A stretch of DNA of 64,000 bases from an uncultured Eubacteriales bacterium (GCA_934438175.1 CAKSBH010000002.1:124001-188000), one strand, 5' to 3'; positions 8,787-16,805 are shown, counted from the first letter of the stretch. The notes: generated by a model from the sequence alone, not told the origin. Numbers and translations are program-made.

Positions 8787-9710
8787 GTGAACCTGCTTTC
8801 TTTGAAATATGCCGTTGAGGTTGCCGCCTGCGGCTCCATCAACAAGGCGGCGGAAAAACTGTATATCGATCAGCCGAATCTCAGCCGGTCCATCCGGGAT
8901 CTTGAGGCATCGCTCGGTGTCACCATCTTTGAGCGATCTGCCCGCGGCATGAAACTGACGGAGGACGGGGAAGTGTTTCTCCGCCATGCCCAGACGGTGC
9001 TGAGTGAGGTCGACGAAATGGAAAAACTGTTTCGTCGGGACGGGCAGCAGAAAAAATATTTTTCTCTTTCGGCTCCCCGCGCCGATTACATCTCCGAAGC
9101 GTTTTCGGCGTTTTCCCTGCAGTTTGCACAAGGCGGCGAGGTGGACGCCTATTACCGGGAAACGAATTCCATGCGCACCATCAAAAACCTGCTGCAGGAT
9201 GAATGCCGGCTCGGGATTGTGCGCTATGCGGCGGAATACGACCGGAAATATAAGGATTTTTTTGAGAGCAAGGGCTTTCTTTATGAACTGATTACCGAAT
9301 TCCGTCCGGTTCTTCTGTTTGGGGCAGACAGCTCGCTTGCCCGGAAGGAAACGGTGTCACTCTCCAATCTGGCAGAAAAGATCGAACTGGCGTATGCCGA
9401 TCCCTATGTGCCGTCCGTCCCTGCCGGAGAGATCAAAAAGAAAGAACTGCCGGAGCGGCTTCGCCGCATTGTTCTGTTTGATCGCAGCAGTCTGCTGGAG
9501 CTTCTCTCCCATAACCCGGACACCTTTGTGTGCACATCACCTGTGTCGGAGGGTCTTCGCCGCAGGTATGGGTTGATTTCCCGGACGCTTGCAGAGCCGC
9601 CGAAGCAGCACCGGGATGTTTTGCTGTACCGCGGAGATTATAAGCTGACCGAGTTCGACCGGGCGTTTCTGACCGAGTTGAATCGGGCGAAGAGGAAGAT
9701 TTTCGGATAA
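8787..9710 (+). CDS. LysR-family transcriptional regulator
   Basis: DNA-binding regulator of 307 residues. The N-terminal winged helix-turn-helix (about residues 2-60) has the family pattern NLLSLKYAVEVAACGSINKAAEKL ending in LE-x-LG-x-x-LFER, here LEASLGVTIFERSARG. A periplasmic-binding-like effector domain follows. The start is GTG at 8787, with GGGCGGAGGTG as a strong ribosome site. The neighbouring genes are convergent or unrelated, so no target is obvious; the ligand is unknown. A long perfect hairpin terminator follows. Confidence 0.9.
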   Translation: MNLLSLKYAVEVAACGSINKAAEKLYIDQPNLSRSIRDLEASLGVTIFERSARGMKLTEDGEVFLRHAQTVLSEVDEMEKLFRRDGQQKKYFSLSAPRADYISEAFSAFSLQFAQGGEVDAYYRETNSMRTIKNLLQDECRLGIVRYAAEYDRKYKDFFESKGFLYELITEFRPVLLFGADSSLARKETVSLSNLAEKIELAYADPYVPSVPAGEIKKKELPERLRRIVLFDRSSLLELLSHNPDTFVCTSPVSEGLRRRYGLISRTLAEPPKQHRDVLLYRGDYKLTEFDRAFLTELNRAKRKIFG

Positions 9711-9721
9711 CCCGGAAAACT

Positions 9722-9768
9722 GCCGGAGGGCATGGGAACAAAACCGTTCCCATGCCCTCCGGCCTTTG
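9722..9768. terminator. very long perfect-stem terminator
   Basis: Eighteen-bp perfect stem (9722-9739 with 9746-9763) and a 6-nt loop between the convergent LysR and DtxR-family genes. The T-tract on the plus side is short (CTTTGT). Confidence 0.7.
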
Positions 9769-9797
9769 TCGGCGATCCGCCGGTGGCGGAACCGCAT

Positions 9798-10169
9798 TCA
9801 GTTTTTGTTTTTGAGTCCGTGCTCTTTCATTGCCTCAAAGGTCTTGTCGCTGATATCGTGCTCAATCTTGCAGGCATCGGCGGCGGCGGTTTCTTCGTCT
9901 ACGCCGATCTGCGTCAGAAAACGTGTAAGCATGGTGTGTCGCTCGTAGATCTTTTCGGCAATTTCCCTGCCGGATTCTGTGAGCGTAATATGACCGTTCG
10001 CATCCATCGACAGGTACCGGTCCGCTTTCAGCTTTGCCATGGCACGGCTGACGGCGGGCTTTGAAACCCCCATCTCTTCGGCGATGTCTACGGAACGCAC
10101 GGTGCTGTGCTTTTTGGAAAGCACGAGAATCGTTTCCAGATACATTTCGCCGGATTCCAACAATTTCAT
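9798..10169 (-). CDS. DtxR/MntR-family metal-dependent repressor
   Basis: Metal-sensing regulator of 123 residues, containing the N-terminal winged HTH (VRSVDIAEEMGVSKPAVSRAMAKLK) and the dimerisation/metal domain (ESGREIAEKIYERHTMLTRFL ... DACKIEHDIS), but no C-terminal SH3/FeoA-like domain, as in MntR-type members. The open frame extends upstream to 10313, but the ATG at 10169 has GGGAGGGATCCAT-type spacing and aligns with the family start MKLLESGEMYLETIL, so I start there. It diverges from the feo operon and is the obvious candidate to repress iron uptake; Fe or Mn specificity is not decided by the sequence. Confidence 0.85.
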   Translation of the reverse strand: MKLLESGEMYLETILVLSKKHSTVRSVDIAEEMGVSKPAVSRAMAKLKADRYLSMDANGHITLTESGREIAEKIYERHTMLTRFLTQIGVDEETAAADACKIEHDISDKTFEAMKEHGLKNKN

Positions 10170-10188
10170 ATGGATCCCTCCCGCGTTC

Positions 10189-10250
10189 TTGTGCCAAGTA
10201 TGGCACAAGTTATGCCAAATATGGCACAAGTTTATGCCAAGTATAGCACA
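10189..10250 (-). promoter_or_regulatory. triple palindromic operator downstream of the regulator promoter
   Basis: Three imperfect palindromes of the type TGCCAAGTATGGCA, with TGCCA starts at 10192, 10213 and 10235 (21-22 bp apart, two helical turns). The last overlaps the -10 box of the minus-strand promoter, so the array lies over and just after the start of the regulator transcript. Confidence 0.7.
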
Positions 10251-10268
10251 GATTTTGCGGAAAATCAA
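10240..10268 (-). promoter_or_regulatory. sigma-A promoter of the DtxR-family gene
   Basis: Minus-strand TTGATT, 17-nt spacer, extended -10 TGTGCTATACT. The -35 abuts the palindrome at 10269-10284. Confidence 0.7.
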
Positions 10269-10284
10269 GTTACCCGAGGGTAAC
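10269..10284. promoter_or_regulatory. feo-type palindromic operator 1
   Basis: Perfect palindrome GTTACCCGAGGGTAAC next to the -35 of the regulator promoter. Related copies lie at 10328, 10361 and 10861. Confidence 0.65.
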
Positions 10285-10320
10285 TTTTTCGGATTTTCAA
10301 AAATTTTTTTCAAATTCCTC

Positions 10321-10349
10321 TTGACAAGTTGCCCGAAGGTAACTATAAT
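10321..10349 (+). promoter_or_regulatory. sigma-A promoter of the feo operon with operator in its spacer
   Basis: Perfect TTGACA, 17-nt spacer, perfect TATAAT. The spacer consists of the palindrome GTTGCCCGAAGGTAAC (10328-10343), so a bound repressor would block RNA polymerase directly. Confidence 0.85.
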
Positions 10350-10360
10350 ATTAGACGAAA

Positions 10361-10376
10361 GTTAACGTGCGGTAAC
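10361..10376. promoter_or_regulatory. feo-type operator 3 near the transcription start
   Basis: GTTAACGTGCGGTAAC, a partial match to the other feo palindromes, just downstream of the predicted start. Confidence 0.5.
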
Positions 10377-10394
10377 CGAAAGGGAGGAATCAGA

Positions 10395-10604
10395 ATGCCT
10401 TTGTCACTTGCCGATATCGGCGAAGAGAACACTGTCAAAAGAATCGGAGGAAGTCCGGAAGTTAAGAAGCATCTTGAAGATCTTGGCTTCGTTGTGGGTG
10501 GGCGCGTGACCGTGATTGCCTCTTTCGGCGGAAACGTCATTGTCAATGTTAAGCAGGCACGGGTAGCGATCAGCGAAGAAATGGCAAGAAAAATTATGGT
10601 ATAG
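10395..10604 (+). CDS. feoA: FeoA domain protein (first copy)
   Basis: Small SH3-like cytoplasmic protein of 69 residues that assists the ferrous-iron transporter FeoB. The sequence shows the FeoA pattern LADIGEENTVKRIGG ... LEDLGFVVGGRVTVI. The start at 10395 follows AAAGGGAGGAATCAG. It is the first gene of the operon, 45 nt after the TATAAT box, with the second FeoA 13 bp downstream. Two FeoA paralogues in tandem are common in clostridial feo operons. Confidence 0.9.
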   Translation: MPLSLADIGEENTVKRIGGSPEVKKHLEDLGFVVGGRVTVIASFGGNVIVNVKQARVAISEEMARKIMV

Positions 10605-10617
10605 AAGGAGAAATGAG

Positions 10618-10839
10618 ATGAAAACACTGAGAGAAGTCAAAGTAGGCGAGACCGCGACCGTCAAGAAAATCGGCGGCGAGGGAGCGCTGAAGCGCAGAAT
10701 CATGGATATGGGAATTACAAAGGGCACCGTGGTTTTTGTGCGCAAAGTTGCGCCGCTCGGTGATCCGATTGAGGTCAGTGTCCGGGGATATGAGCTTTCT
10801 CTGCGCAAAGCCGACGCGGAACAGATTGAGGTCGAATAA
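10618..10839 (+). CDS. feoA: FeoA domain protein (second copy)
   Basis: Second FeoA of 73 residues: LREVKVGETATVKKIGGEGALKRRIMDMGITKGTVVFV pattern (shown in part; G and hydrophobic positions match SH3-like FeoA). It likely docks to the FeoB soluble domain. Strong ribosome site AGAAGGAGAAATGAG. It is separated from feoB by 57 bp that hold another feo-type palindrome. Confidence 0.9.
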   Translation: MKTLREVKVGETATVKKIGGEGALKRRIMDMGITKGTVVFVRKVAPLGDPIEVSVRGYELSLRKADAEQIEVE

Positions 10840-10860
10840 TTTTTATTTTTTTGAGCAGCG

Positions 10861-10876
10861 GTTACCTTCGGGCAAC
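10861..10876. promoter_or_regulatory. feo-type palindrome between feoA2 and feoB
   Basis: GTTACCTTCGGGCAAC, the inverted copy of the operator in the promoter spacer. It is 20 bp before the feoB start and may be a roadblock operator or an internal control point. Confidence 0.55.
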
Positions 10877-10896
10877 CGTCAAAGAAAGGAACGAAT

Positions 10897-13290
10897 ATGA
10901 GTATTAAGATTGCACTTGCGGGCAACCCGAACTGCGGAAAGACAACTCTCTTCAATGCCCTGACGGGTTCCAATCAGTTCGTGGGAAACTGGCCCGGAGT
11001 TACGGTTGAGAAAAAGGAAGGAAAGTTGAAAAAGCACGAGGACGTAATCGTCACCGACCTTCCCGGTATCTACTCTCTTTCGCCGTACACCCTGGAAGAG
11101 GTCGTGGCAAGAAATTATCTGGTCACCGAGCGTCCCAACGCCATCCTCAACATCGTGGACGGTACGAACCTGGAGCGGAACCTTTATCTGACCACACAAC
11201 TTACCGAACTCGGAATTCCCGTGGTTATCGCCATCAACATGATGGATGTTGTCCGTAAAAACGGTGACAGCATCAACACGGCGGAACTTTCCCGTCAGCT
11301 TGGCTGCAAGGTTGTGGAAATTTCCGCACTGAAAGAAACCGGTATCAAGGAAGCGGCAGAAGCCGCGATTGATGCGGCAAAGAACGGAAAAACCGTTCCG
11401 ATGCACACGTTCTCCGGCCCCGTTGAGCATGCCATCGCACACATTGAGGAAGCGGCTCTGCACGATCTTCCCGAAGAACAGCAGAGATGGTACGCCATCA
11501 AGGTGTTTGAGCGTGACGACAAGGTTCTGGCGAAACTGAACATTCCGGCAGAAAAACTTTCTCATATCGAAAAAGACATTGCCGCTGCCGAAGCCGAACT
11601 GGATGACGATGCCGAAAGCATTATCACCAACGAACGGTATGTATATATTGCCGAGATTCTGAAGTCCAGTTATAAAAAGAAAAAAGTGGGTAACCTTTCC
11701 ACCTCGGACCGGATTGACAAGGTTGTCACCAACCGTTGGCTGGGACTTCCGATCTTTGCCGTGGTCATGTTCCTTGTTTACTGGGTCTCCATGATCGGCG
11801 TCGGTGCTCCCCTTACGGATTTTACAAACGACTGCATTTTCGGAGACGGCTTCCATTTCTTTGATGACGGCGGATATGCCGAGATCGCGGAAGAGTATCA
11901 GAACGCTTCTGCCATCGTGGACGGATACGATGCCTATGTGGAAGAACACGGCGAAGCTCCGACCGATAAATTTACCTATACGGTAACGGATGAGGAAACT
12001 CTGGAAGAGACCGTGGAAGAGGCGACCATCGCCGATTATGAAGAAGCGAAAGCGACGCTTGAAAGAATCGGTGACGAACCCGATCCCGCCGATTACGGAA
12101 AGTGGGTTCCCGGTATTCCGGTTCTGGTTGAAAACGGTCTGGACGCCCTGAATGCGGCTCCCGAAATCAAAGGGCTTGTGCTGGACGGCATTGTTGCCGG
12201 TGTCGGTGCGGTGCTCGGTTTTGTTCCGCAGATGCTGGTTCTGTTCCTGATGCTTGCCTTCCTTGAAGCGTGCGGCTATATGGCACGTATCGCCTTTGTT
12301 CTTGACCGTGTGTTCCGGAAATTCGGACTTTCGGGTAAATCGTTCATCCCGATGCTGATCGGCACCGGCTGCGGCGTTCCTGGCATTATGGCAAGCCGTA
12401 CCATTGAAAACGAACGGGATCGTCGTATGACGATTATGACCACCACCTTTATCCCCTGCGGCGCCAAGGTTCCGTTTATCTCCATGATCGCGGGTGCAAT
12501 CTTCGGCGGATCTCCGTGGGTGGCAACCAGTGCTTACTTCATTGGCATGGCGGCAATTGTTGTGTCGGGCATTATGCTGAAAAAGACAAAAATGTTTGCC
12601 GGGGATCCTGCTCCGTTCGTTATGGAGCTTCCCGCTTATCACTGGCCGACCCTGAGAAACGTGCTTCGTTCCATGTGGGAGCGCGGCTGGTCCTTCATCA
12701 AAAAGGCCGGTACCATCATTCTTCTTTCTACAATTGCCGTGTGGTTCACTTCCTATTTCGGATTCACCTCCGAGGGATTCCGTATGCTTTCCGAAGAAGA
12801 ACTGAATCTGTCGATCCTTGCCAAGATCGGCAACGCGATTGCCTGGATCTTCGCTCCTCTCGGTTGGGGCAACTGGCAGGCGGCTGTCGCTTCGATTACG
12901 GGTCTGGTCGCAAAAGAGAACATCGTCGGTACGATGGGTGTTCTTTACGGCGGCGGCGATCTGACGGTCTGGCAGGCGCTCGGCAAGGCCTTTACGCCTC
13001 TCTCCGGCTACTCCTTCCTCACGTTCAACCTCCTGTGCGCGCCGTGCTTCGCCGCGATGGGTGCTATCAAGCGTGAGATGAACAGCGCAAAATGGACCTG
13101 GTTTGCCATTCTGTACCAGTGCCTCTTCGCATATGCCATTTCTTTGATGATCTATCAGTTCGGTAGCGTGTTTACGGGAAATGTTCACATTGTCGGTCTG
13201 ATTTTCGCCATTGCGATTCTCGGTCTGATGGTTTATATGCTGTTCTTCAAGAAATACAAAGAAGCAACCAAACTGACCGAAAAGGTCTGA
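10897..13290 (+). CDS. feoB: ferrous iron transporter FeoB
   Basis: Inner-membrane Fe(II) transporter with an N-terminal G-protein domain, 797 residues. G1 GNPNCGKT (9-16), G3 DLPG (54-57), G4 NMMD (114-117) and a G5-like SALKETG are all present. A helical GDI-type domain follows, then the gate-type membrane domain with conserved GCGVPGIMASRT and CGAKVPF segments (Cys in the gate motif). Residues about 325-405 form a very acidic insert between the first membrane segments, a feature of clostridial FeoB. The operon continues with a Cys-rich microprotein. Confidence 0.95.
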   Translation: MSIKIALAGNPNCGKTTLFNALTGSNQFVGNWPGVTVEKKEGKLKKHEDVIVTDLPGIYSLSPYTLEEVVARNYLVTERPNAILNIVDGTNLERNLYLTTQLTELGIPVVIAINMMDVVRKNGDSINTAELSRQLGCKVVEISALKETGIKEAAEAAIDAAKNGKTVPMHTFSGPVEHAIAHIEEAALHDLPEEQQRWYAIKVFERDDKVLAKLNIPAEKLSHIEKDIAAAEAELDDDAESIITNERYVYIAEILKSSYKKKKVGNLSTSDRIDKVVTNRWLGLPIFAVVMFLVYWVSMIGVGAPLTDFTNDCIFGDGFHFFDDGGYAEIAEEYQNASAIVDGYDAYVEEHGEAPTDKFTYTVTDEETLEETVEEATIADYEEAKATLERIGDEPDPADYGKWVPGIPVLVENGLDALNAAPEIKGLVLDGIVAGVGAVLGFVPQMLVLFLMLAFLEACGYMARIAFVLDRVFRKFGLSGKSFIPMLIGTGCGVPGIMASRTIENERDRRMTIMTTTFIPCGAKVPFISMIAGAIFGGSPWVATSAYFIGMAAIVVSGIMLKKTKMFAGDPAPFVMELPAYHWPTLRNVLRSMWERGWSFIKKAGTIILLSTIAVWFTSYFGFTSEGFRMLSEEELNLSILAKIGNAIAWIFAPLGWGNWQAAVASITGLVAKENIVGTMGVLYGGGDLTVWQALGKAFTPLSGYSFLTFNLLCAPCFAAMGAIKREMNSAKWTWFAILYQCLFAYAISLMIYQFGSVFTGNVHIVGLIFAIAILGLMVYMLFFKKYKEATKLTEKV

Positions 13291-13309
13291 CAGAAGGGAG
13301 TGGCGTATC

Positions 13310-13480
13310 GTGCTTGCATGGCTTGCCTCGAATTGGGGATCCATTCTGATTTCCCTGGTACTCGTTGCGATCGTGGTTCTGATCGTTGTCAAAATGAGAA
13401 AAGATAAAAAGAAGGGAAAAACATCCTGTGGATGCGGTTGTGAAAACTGTGCCATGCGGGATACCTGCCATAAAAAATAG
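13310..13480 (+). CDS. FeoB-associated Cys-rich membrane microprotein
   Basis: A 56-residue protein starting at GTG 13310, 19 bp after feoB. One membrane helix (about residues 8-28, SILISLVLVAIVVLIVV) is followed by the basic stretch KMRKDKKKGK and a Cys-rich tail CGCGCENCAMRDTC. This is the FeoB-associated Cys-rich protein family seen at the end of many Firmicute feo operons. The tail could hold Fe or hand electrons/iron to FeoB; its role is not proven. AGAAGGGAG precedes the start. Confidence 0.85.
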   Translation: MLAWLASNWGSILISLVLVAIVVLIVVKMRKDKKKGKTSCGCGCENCAMRDTCHKK

Positions 13481-13505
13481 TCTTCCTGACACTTGTTCAT
13501 AAAAA

Positions 13506-13561
13506 CCGCAAAAAGATTCGCCCCGGATTTTCGGTGATAATCCGAAAATCCGGGGCGAATC
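13506..13561 (-). terminator. intrinsic terminator of the GH20 operon
   Basis: Twenty-bp perfect stem (13515-13534 with 13542-13561, loop 7). On the minus strand it runs into TTTTTGCGG. It may also stop the feo operon on the plus strand. Confidence 0.8.
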
Positions 13562-13676
13562 CGTTGTTCCCGAGCAGAACAGCCGTAATTCCAACCGGAA
13601 GGGAAAGGCGTTTGTTTCGGAATTTCTCTGCGTTTTCCGGGCAACAGCCCGTCCGCGAAAACCGGAGACGGATTTT

Positions 13677-15263
13677 TTACAGTACGTTTGCCGTGGCGGT
13701 CAGGCGCCAACTGTTGTAGCAGCAGGCGTTGGTCAGAAGCGGCAGGGTGGGTTCTTCCAGTTCCGGAATGCGGTCAATCTTCCCGTTTGCGAGATCCGTC
13801 AGACGGTCCCGGCAGCTTTTCATCCGGCACAGCAGACCTCCGAGGCGGATGTCCTGTACGTCAAAGCCGTGCGGCTTGTTTTCCCGGTACCACTGTTCCC
13901 GATAGGCATAGTAAAAGGCCTCGGTCCTGCGGATCATTTTGTTGTAATCGGCAATCAGCGCTTTCAGCCGTTCGGGATCCTTTGCCGCGTAAACATCACG
14001 GGTGACGTTGCCGATGTTTGCCTTGAGTGCCAGGACACTGCAGAGTTTTGAGCCGGTGTCAAACAGGTAAGCATATTCCCCGGTCCGCTTGGCGGCGTTT
14101 GCCAGCCGGCGTGCAAAGGAGGCATATTTTTTCCCGTCTTCCGGCTGTACGGCGGTATCGACAATGCCGAGGAAGCAGTCGTTATACAGTTCGTATTTGG
14201 ACGGATTGATGATGCCGTGGGCGGGAACGGTGCGATCCGGAAGGTCCAGCAGCAGAAAATCGTTCCAGTCGCAGCCGGTGATTGTGCGGAAACGGGCGCG
14301 GATGCTTGCCATGTCCGAAATGCCGTCCGCGATACAGGCGGCATAGCACAGGGCAGGCAACAGCGAAAATGCCGACGCTTCGGCACCGTCGTCTCCCCAC
14401 ATGGTGAGGAACACATCGCGGATCTCTTCTTCCCGGCATGCGGACAGTGCGGCTTTGGTGGCCCGGAACGAGAAATCGTTGTGCGGGGTAAAGCCCGCCC
14501 ATTTCCAGGCACCGCCGGCAAAGACGATCCGGTCGCACAGCTGTTTGTGGCTGCGCAGAAGCGAGGTGTATGTCTGCTTTTGTGTGTGATAGTAATCCCA
14601 GTATACCAGGGTGAGATTTGCCGGAATCTTCTTTTTGACGGCAGGATTGAATTTGGCTTTGGTGTTGTAGTAATCTCCGTAGGCAATGCGGTAGAACATA
14701 TCGCTCCACATCATCGGCTCAAAGCCATGTGCGGCGGCGATCCCGCACACGCGTTCCAGGTGCGTCATCAGGATCTCGCCGGGCTCCGTTGCTCCGTGAA
14801 GATCCTGGTATTTTCCGCGTCCGATGCGGTGTGCCTCGTCCATGCCGATGTGGATCTTCCGGGTGCGGAAGCAGGCGCGTAAGGAAGAGAACATCCGGTC
14901 GATGAGGGCATAGGTGCGTTCGTCCCCCGCCAGAAGAATATCGTTGATGTCGGTGATCTCGGCGTATTTTGGCCAACGGATGGCGGCATTCAGATGTGCC
15001 AGCGTCTGAATGCAGGGAACCAGTTCCACGCCCATGACGTAGGCGTAGTCGTCCAGTTCCTTCAGTTCTTCTGCCGAATAGCGGCCGCGGCGGTATCCGA
15101 AATATTCTTCGCCCTCAACCTCATAGGTGTCTTCCATGTAGAGCTGCAGCTGGTTGTAGCCCATTTTTGCCAGGAGAGAGATCAGGTGTTTGAGCTTGTC
15201 CGGGGACATGACGGCGTTGCGGGAACAGTCCAGCATCACGCCGAAGGTGCGGAAAGATTTCAT
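13677..15263 (-). CDS. glycoside hydrolase family 20-like beta-N-acetylhexosaminidase
   Basis: Predicted exo-hexosaminidase of 528 residues with a TIM-barrel catalytic domain. The family acid/base pair appears as D142-E143 in KIHIGMDEAHRIG. The preceding strand has PCIQTLAH, and aromatic subsite residues (YWDYYH, MWSDMFYR) follow. No signal peptide is seen, so it acts in the cytoplasm or its substrate is imported. Residues 340-528 are helical and unassigned. It is the third gene of a minus-strand operon (acetyltransferase, degenerate HAD, GH20), pointing to use of N-acetylated glycans or cell-wall fragments. The ribosome site AAAAAGGAGATTCTGCA precedes the ATG. Confidence 0.8.
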   Translation of the reverse strand: MKSFRTFGVMLDCSRNAVMSPDKLKHLISLLAKMGYNQLQLYMEDTYEVEGEEYFGYRRGRYSAEELKELDDYAYVMGVELVPCIQTLAHLNAAIRWPKYAEITDINDILLAGDERTYALIDRMFSSLRACFRTRKIHIGMDEAHRIGRGKYQDLHGATEPGEILMTHLERVCGIAAAHGFEPMMWSDMFYRIAYGDYYNTKAKFNPAVKKKIPANLTLVYWDYYHTQKQTYTSLLRSHKQLCDRIVFAGGAWKWAGFTPHNDFSFRATKAALSACREEEIRDVFLTMWGDDGAEASAFSLLPALCYAACIADGISDMASIRARFRTITGCDWNDFLLLDLPDRTVPAHGIINPSKYELYNDCFLGIVDTAVQPEDGKKYASFARRLANAAKRTGEYAYLFDTGSKLCSVLALKANIGNVTRDVYAAKDPERLKALIADYNKMIRRTEAFYYAYREQWYRENKPHGFDVQDIRLGGLLCRMKSCRDRLTDLANGKIDRIPELEEPTLPLLTNACCYNSWRLTATANVL

Positions 15264-15303
15264 TGCAGAATCTCCTTTTTATTCAAAAAAATCGTTTTCC
15301 ATG

Positions 15304-15945
15304 TCAGAAGACCCGCCATGCCGGGTCGGGATAGGGGAGTTTTGTCCAGATTACATCTGTGCCGAACAGGGATTCCGTGAGCTGCGGAAGGGCGCGGAGT
15401 CCTGTTTGTGCCGGGCGGAAAAACGGTTTGACCGCCATTCCCATGCGCGCGGCTGCGGCAAGTTCTTCTCGGGACGCGGAAACAAATGTGCAGTTCCGCG
15501 GTGTTTCTCCGATGCGTTCCAGTGCCTTTTGAAGCAATTGTCCGTCCGACAGCGGAAGGTGTTCTTCTCCGCTGACAACAACGTCGGAAAAGAACCGGTC
15601 CAGCCGGAAAACCGTACGCAGATACCGGTTCCATTCCGGCAGATCCTCGGCACAGAGAACGAGCCGTGCGTTTTCCCGCATGCCGCGTTCGGCAAGCCCG
15701 TAAAACTGCTTGTCAAACACAAGATAGTTTTTCAGAAGATCTTCTCCCGCCGCTTTGGGGAAGTTGAAGCCGAACGGACGCATCAGCTCTTCGGCGGAAA
15801 TCTCCCCGAGAGCAGCCCGGCGGAACAGCGCCGGAAACGGGGTCGGGTCCGCTGTCGGTCTGGATTCCTTCATGAAGCGCAAAAATCCTTCGTAGGGAAG
15901 TTCTTTCAATAAAACACCGTAGTGGGAAAGTAAAATGGTTCGCAT
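15304..15945 (-). CDS. HAD-superfamily-like protein lacking catalytic residues
   Basis: A 213-residue protein with the overall pattern of a YihX-type HAD phosphatase (N-terminal beta-strand LLSHYGVLL, helical cap, then LERIGETPRNCTFVSASREELAAAARMGM), but each catalytic motif is altered. The DxD nucleophile pair reads S7-x-Y9, the motif III lysine is missing (LSDGQLL in place of xKPxP), and the motif IV acids read SAS. It is intact and in-frame, so it is more likely a pseudoenzyme than a decayed gene. It lies 1 bp after the acetyltransferase and 40 bp before the GH20 gene on the minus strand. Confidence 0.6.
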   Translation of the reverse strand: MRTILLSHYGVLLKELPYEGFLRFMKESRPTADPTPFPALFRRAALGEISAEELMRPFGFNFPKAAGEDLLKNYLVFDKQFYGLAERGMRENARLVLCAEDLPEWNRYLRTVFRLDRFFSDVVVSGEEHLPLSDGQLLQKALERIGETPRNCTFVSASREELAAAARMGMAVKPFFRPAQTGLRALPQLTESLFGTDVIWTKLPYPDPAWRVF

Positions 15946-15946
15946 A

Positions 15947-16735
15947 TCATCGAAGCTCCTGAGGTATTTCTTTGTTGCGGAAATAAACAGTCCGGTCTTT
16001 TTCGTTTACGGCACGCAGGACGCGGCACGGATTGCCCACGGCAACCACGCCGGCAGGAAGATCTTTGGTTACAACACTTCCGGCACCCACAACGGTTCCG
16101 TCCCCGATGCTTACACCCGGAAGGACCGTGACGTTTGCCCCGAGCCAGCAATCGCTGCCGATGTGAATGGGTGCGTTGAACTGGTATCCCTGTGCGCGCA
16201 GATCTGCACGGATGGGATGTCCGGCGGTCGCCAGCGTAACGCCAGGTCCGAACATGGTGTTATTGCCCACGGTGATTTCGGTGTCGTCTACCAGCGTAAG
16301 ATTGAAGTTTGCGTATACATTTTTGCCGAAACGCACAAACTTCCCTGCCCAGGAGGCATGGAACGGCGGCTCGATCCAGCAGTTTTCTCCGATTTCCGCA
16401 AACATCTTTTTCAGCAGCTCCGCCCGTTTTTCCCCTTCGGTGGGACGTGTGGCATTGTAGTCATACATTCGTTCCATAACTTCCCGCTGCTCGTCCAGAA
16501 GTCCGGGGTCGGACGACCGGTACAGCGACCCGTCATGCATTCTGCGGTGGATGTCCGTGTCGGATTCTTCGTGCATATCCATCTTTTCGGTCAGATCTTC
16601 CAGCGATTTGCGGTATTGCGCTTCCGAGATGGCGTGATGCGCCAGAAAGGTGTCCAGAAGCGCCTTTTGCTCCCGGTACAGTTTCCGTTTCTGCTCGGAC
16701 GGGGTCAGTTCTTCCCATTCGGTTTTCGGTTCCAT
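15947..16735 (-). CDS. maltose/galactoside O-acetyltransferase-like hexapeptide protein
   Basis: Acetyl-CoA-dependent O-acetyltransferase of the left-handed beta-helix class, 262 residues. The C-terminal 190 residues match the maltose/galactoside acetyltransferase family: N-terminal MYDYNATRP-type motif, hexapeptide repeats, the catalytic loop ATAGHPI (His as base) and the end segment VVGAGSVVTKDLPAGVVAVGNPCRV. Residues 1-75 are an added charged helical segment (SEQKRKLYREQKALLDTFLAHHAISEAQYRKS in part) resembling an SHOCT-type oligomerisation helix. The ATG at 16735 is used because it has GGAG at proper spacing. It is first in the operon. Confidence 0.85.
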   Translation of the reverse strand: MEPKTEWEELTPSEQKRKLYREQKALLDTFLAHHAISEAQYRKSLEDLTEKMDMHEESDTDIHRRMHDGSLYRSSDPGLLDEQREVMERMYDYNATRPTEGEKRAELLKKMFAEIGENCWIEPPFHASWAGKFVRFGKNVYANFNLTLVDDTEITVGNNTMFGPGVTLATAGHPIRADLRAQGYQFNAPIHIGSDCWLGANVTVLPGVSIGDGTVVGAGSVVTKDLPAGVVAVGNPCRVLRAVNEKDRTVYFRNKEIPQELR

Positions 16736-16772
16736 AGATACTCCATATACAGGGCTTTTGTATTTGCTCTTT

Positions 16773-16801
16773 ATTATATACGATTTCCCGGGCAAAAGCA
16801 A
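16773..16801 (-). promoter_or_regulatory. sigma-A promoter of the acetyltransferase-HAD-GH20 operon
   Basis: Minus-strand TTGCTT, 17-nt spacer, TATAAT; 37 nt upstream of the start codon. Confidence 0.65.
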
Positions 16802-16805
16802 GAGC

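Noticed and set aside
10189..10250. The three TGCCA palindromes as a CRISPR-like or plasmid iteron array
   Set aside because: Only three copies, palindromic, no spacers, and located exactly at a promoter between regulator and target operon.
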